Positions 5,281 through 6,909 of a stretch of 6,909 nucleotides of DNA are shown piece after piece. The notes beneath the pieces were generated by a model. It was not told the DNA's origin. It saw only the letters and a program-made list of their open reading frames with translations, and ran no database searches. Origin of the DNA: an uncultured Erysipelotrichaceae bacterium (lineage in GTDB: Bacteria; Bacillota_I; Bacilli_A; RF39; UBA660); NCBI GenBank assembly GCA_902783345.1, contig CACZQI010000035.1, positions 1 to 6,909 on the forward strand, read 5' to 3'. Position 1 is the stretch's first letter. Each line of letters starts with the position of its first letter. Made by a program: the position numbers and the translations under genes.

Positions 5281-6270
5281 GTGAATAATCGTCAAAATGA
5301 ACTTTTAAAATTAATTGTTGAAACTTATATTGAAACGGTTAGACCAGTAGGTTCTAAATCTTTAGTTAAAAAGCTTAAATGCTCATCAGCAACTATTAGA
5401 AACGATATGGCTAGATTAGAAAATTTAGGATATTTAGAAAAGACACATACATCTAGTGGTAGAGTACCAAGCGAAGCAGGATATAAGTATTATGCTGAAC
5501 ATTTAATGAAAGAAAAAAAGATTACTAATGCAGAAATGAATAAACTTCAAACAATTTTAGATAATAAGAATTTAGCAACATCAGATGCAATTATTAAATG
5601 TATGGAGATTATTAGTGATATTACTAATTATACCAGTATTGTTTTAGGTAAAGAATCTGATAATAATACTTTAAAACATATTAGTATAGTGCCGATTGAA
5701 GAAAGAAAAGTAGTAGCAGTTGTCGTAACTAATACTGGGCATGTTGAAAATAAACAATCAATAATTCCTGAAAATATTAGTGTTAATGATATTGTTAAAG
5801 CATGTGAAATAATTAATAAATCATTAATTGGAACAAAATTATCAGAAATAAATGCTAAGTTAGAATATGAAATAAAGCCAATAATTATTGATAAAATAAA
5901 AGAATATGAAAGCGTTATGAAATTCTTTTATGATGCATTTAATGATTTTACTATTCAAAATAGTGATGTCTTCTTTGGTGGTAAAACCAATATTTTAAAG
6001 CAGCCTGAATATGATGAGCCAAATAAAATTAAAGGCATTATTGGTAAACTTGAAAACATTGAGTTAGTTAAAAAAATCGAAACTGATGATAAAAAAATAA
6101 ACATATTTATTGGCGAAGATAATGAATTTGATGATAATGTAACAGTTATAAAAACTAGTTATAACATAAATGGTGAAGAAGGAACAATTGCCGTTATTGG
6201 TCCTAAAAGAATGGAATATGATAAAGTTGTTTCCTTACTTAATTATTTAAAAAGTTACATAGAAAGGTAA
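5281..6270 (+). CDS. hrcA: HrcA, heat-inducible transcription repressor
   Basis: Represses class I heat-shock operons (dnaK, groE) by binding CIRCE. It is kept active by GroEL and loses activity when misfolded proteins occupy the chaperonin. With the GTG start at 5281 the protein has 329 residues, close to the usual 340. The N-terminal winged helix is clear: NRQNELLKLIVETYIETVRP, VGSKSL, then SSATIRNDMARLENLGYLEK and the HTSSGRVPSEAGYKYY block (to residue 71). The rest is the GAF-like dimerisation part with FFGGKTNIL and the late VIGPKRMEYDKVVSLLNYL signature. A TTG at 5245 opens the same frame 12 codons earlier, but it lies inside CIRCE 2 and only about 5 bases from the predicted mRNA start. 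The GTG has AAGGAAG at 5266-5272 with 8-base spacing, and it places NRQ where the family begins (M-x-x-RQ). First gene of the hrcA-grpE-dnaK operon, and autoregulated. Confidence 0.96.
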   Translation: MNNRQNELLKLIVETYIETVRPVGSKSLVKKLKCSSATIRNDMARLENLGYLEKTHTSSGRVPSEAGYKYYAEHLMKEKKITNAEMNKLQTILDNKNLATSDAIIKCMEIISDITNYTSIVLGKESDNNTLKHISIVPIEERKVVAVVVTNTGHVENKQSIIPENISVNDIVKACEIINKSLIGTKLSEINAKLEYEIKPIIIDKIKEYESVMKFFYDAFNDFTIQNSDVFFGGKTNILKQPEYDEPNKIKGIIGKLENIELVKKIETDDKKINIFIGEDNEFDDNVTVIKTSYNINGEEGTIAVIGPKRMEYDKVVSLLNYLKSYIER

Positions 6271-6273
6271 GAT

Positions 6274-6801
6274 ATGGAAAAAGAAATAAAAGAAGAAAAG
6301 AAAGTAAAAACTGAAAAGAAAAATGAAAAAAAGCATAATGAACTTGAAGAATTAAATAAAAAGTTAGAAATCTTATTAAATGAAGAAAAAGAAAAAAATA
6401 TGCGTATTAGCGCTGAGATGATTAATTTCAAAAAAAGAAAAGAAGAAGAACTTTCAAATTATTTAAAGTATGCTAATGAAGGATTAATTGGAGATTTATT
6501 ACCAATTGTGGATAACTTTGAAAGAGCAATTAAAATGGATACACCAGATTTAACTGATGAATTAAGTAGATTTTTAGAAGGATTTAAAATGATTTATACT
6601 AATTTAATAAACATTTTAAATAAATGTGAAGTTAAAGAGATAAATGCTGAAGGAGTAGAGTTTAATCCAAATATTCATCAAGCAGTTTTAACTGAAAAAG
6701 ATGAAAATAAACCTTCAGGAGTAGTCTTAGAGGTACTTCAAAAAGGTTATATGTATAAAGATAAAGTTATAAGACCAGCAATGGTCAAAGTTAATGAATA
6801 A
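6274..6801 (+). CDS. grpE: GrpE, nucleotide exchange factor of DnaK
   Basis: Releases ADP from DnaK so that ATP can bind and the substrate is let go; works in the cytoplasm as a dimer. The 175 residues fit the family. An unusually Lys/Glu-rich N-terminus (1-45) leads into the long coiled-coil helix (LEELNKKLEILLNEEKEKN, then EMINFKKRKEEEL at 48-60). The four-helix dimer part follows (LLPIVDNFERAI, 75-86; FLEGFKMIYTNLINIL, 100-115). The C-terminal beta domain carries the GrpE signature: GVEFNPNIHQAV (127-138) and VLEVLQKGYMYKDKVIRPAM, followed by VKV (151-173). The ATG is 3 bases after the hrcA stop, with the binding site AAAGGT (6263-6268) inside the end of hrcA, so the two are translationally linked. 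dnaK follows after 36 bases. Confidence 0.97.
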   Translation: MEKEIKEEKKVKTEKKNEKKHNELEELNKKLEILLNEEKEKNMRISAEMINFKKRKEEELSNYLKYANEGLIGDLLPIVDNFERAIKMDTPDLTDELSRFLEGFKMIYTNLINILNKCEVKEINAEGVEFNPNIHQAVLTEKDENKPSGVVLEVLQKGYMYKDKVIRPAMVKVNE

Positions 6802-6837
6802 TTATAAACTCGAATAAAATGAAAGGAATGATATATT

Positions 6838-6909
6838 ATGAGTAAAATTATTGGAATTGATTTAGGTACAACAAATAGTTGTGTCGCTGTATTAGAAGGT
6901 GGAGAACCA
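6838..6909 (+). CDS. dnaK: DnaK (Hsp70 chaperone), first 24 codons
   Basis: The ATPase chaperone of the DnaK-DnaJ-GrpE system; only the start is in the window. The visible MSKIIGIDLGTTNSCVAVLE then GGEP is the near-universal DnaK N-terminus, including the phosphate-1 loop IDLGTTNS (residues 7-14). The ATG follows AAAGGA (6822-6827) with a 10-base gap. No promoter or terminator is seen in the 36 bases after grpE, so it is transcribed from the hrcA promoter. dnaJ probably lies further downstream, as in related genomes. Confidence 0.97.
   Translation, partial: MSKIIGIDLGTTNSCVAVLEGGEP

Noticed and set aside
6783..6789. GGTCAAA, the half-site of the CtsR stress repressor.
   Set aside because: Only one copy, inside the grpE coding end, with no tandem second heptamer.
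1..6909. Mycoplasma-type code (TGA as Trp), suggested by AT-richness and all-TAA stops.
   Set aside because: No gene contains an in-frame TGA, Trp is written TGG, and each protein has a family-like length (except the short flippase, which ends in TAA). The standard bacterial code is sufficient.

Overview
The window is very AT-rich. Its wall-anchored surface protein, class B sortase, SpoVB-type flippase and HrcA/CIRCE heat-shock control all point to a low-GC Gram-positive bacterium (Bacillota). A gut lineage of the Erysipelotrichales/RF39 kind is my guess, from base composition and gene style only. All eight stop codons visible in the window are TAA. Tryptophan is written TGG throughout, so nothing requires an alternative code.

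Layout. (1) Positions 2-1576 hold a surface-anchoring module: the C-terminal end of a CnaB-repeat adhesin-like protein with an NPQTG sorting signal, a hairpin terminator, and then a class B sortase that is the likely anchoring enzyme. (2) Positions 1600-3254 hold a probable two-gene operon. The first gene is a membrane-bound XRE regulator (cytoplasmic HTH, three membrane helices, an outside domain resembling DUF4825). The second, 8 bases on, is a small single-pass membrane protein of unknown function. Two GAAAT/ATTTC palindromes lie between the promoter and the first gene. (3) Positions 3268-4548, on the minus strand, encode a SpoVB/MurJ-like MOP-family flippase, shorter at the C-terminus than B. 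subtilis SpoVB. It faces region 2 across a convergent terminator region. (4) Positions 4617-5170 hold a gene for an unrecognised 162-residue soluble protein, with its own promoter whose spacer contains a perfect TTACCGGTAA palindrome. (5) Positions 5191-6909 hold the start of the class I heat-shock operon hrcA-grpE-dnaK. Its consensus promoter (TTGACA-N17-TATAAT) is flanked by two CIRCE operators, each imperfect in a different way. dnaK is cut by the window end after 24 codons.

How they work together. The adhesin and sortase form an enzyme-substrate pair. The XRE regulator and its small partner look like a one-component sensor for something outside the membrane, and no target beyond their own promoter region can be seen. 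HrcA should repress its own operon through the two CIRCE sites, and GrpE is the nucleotide exchange factor for DnaK. No RNA genes, insertion sequences or CRISPR arrays were seen, and no gene-free stretch exceeds 300 bases (the longest are about 139 and 133 bases). The least understood parts are the sensor/partner pair and the 162-residue protein.
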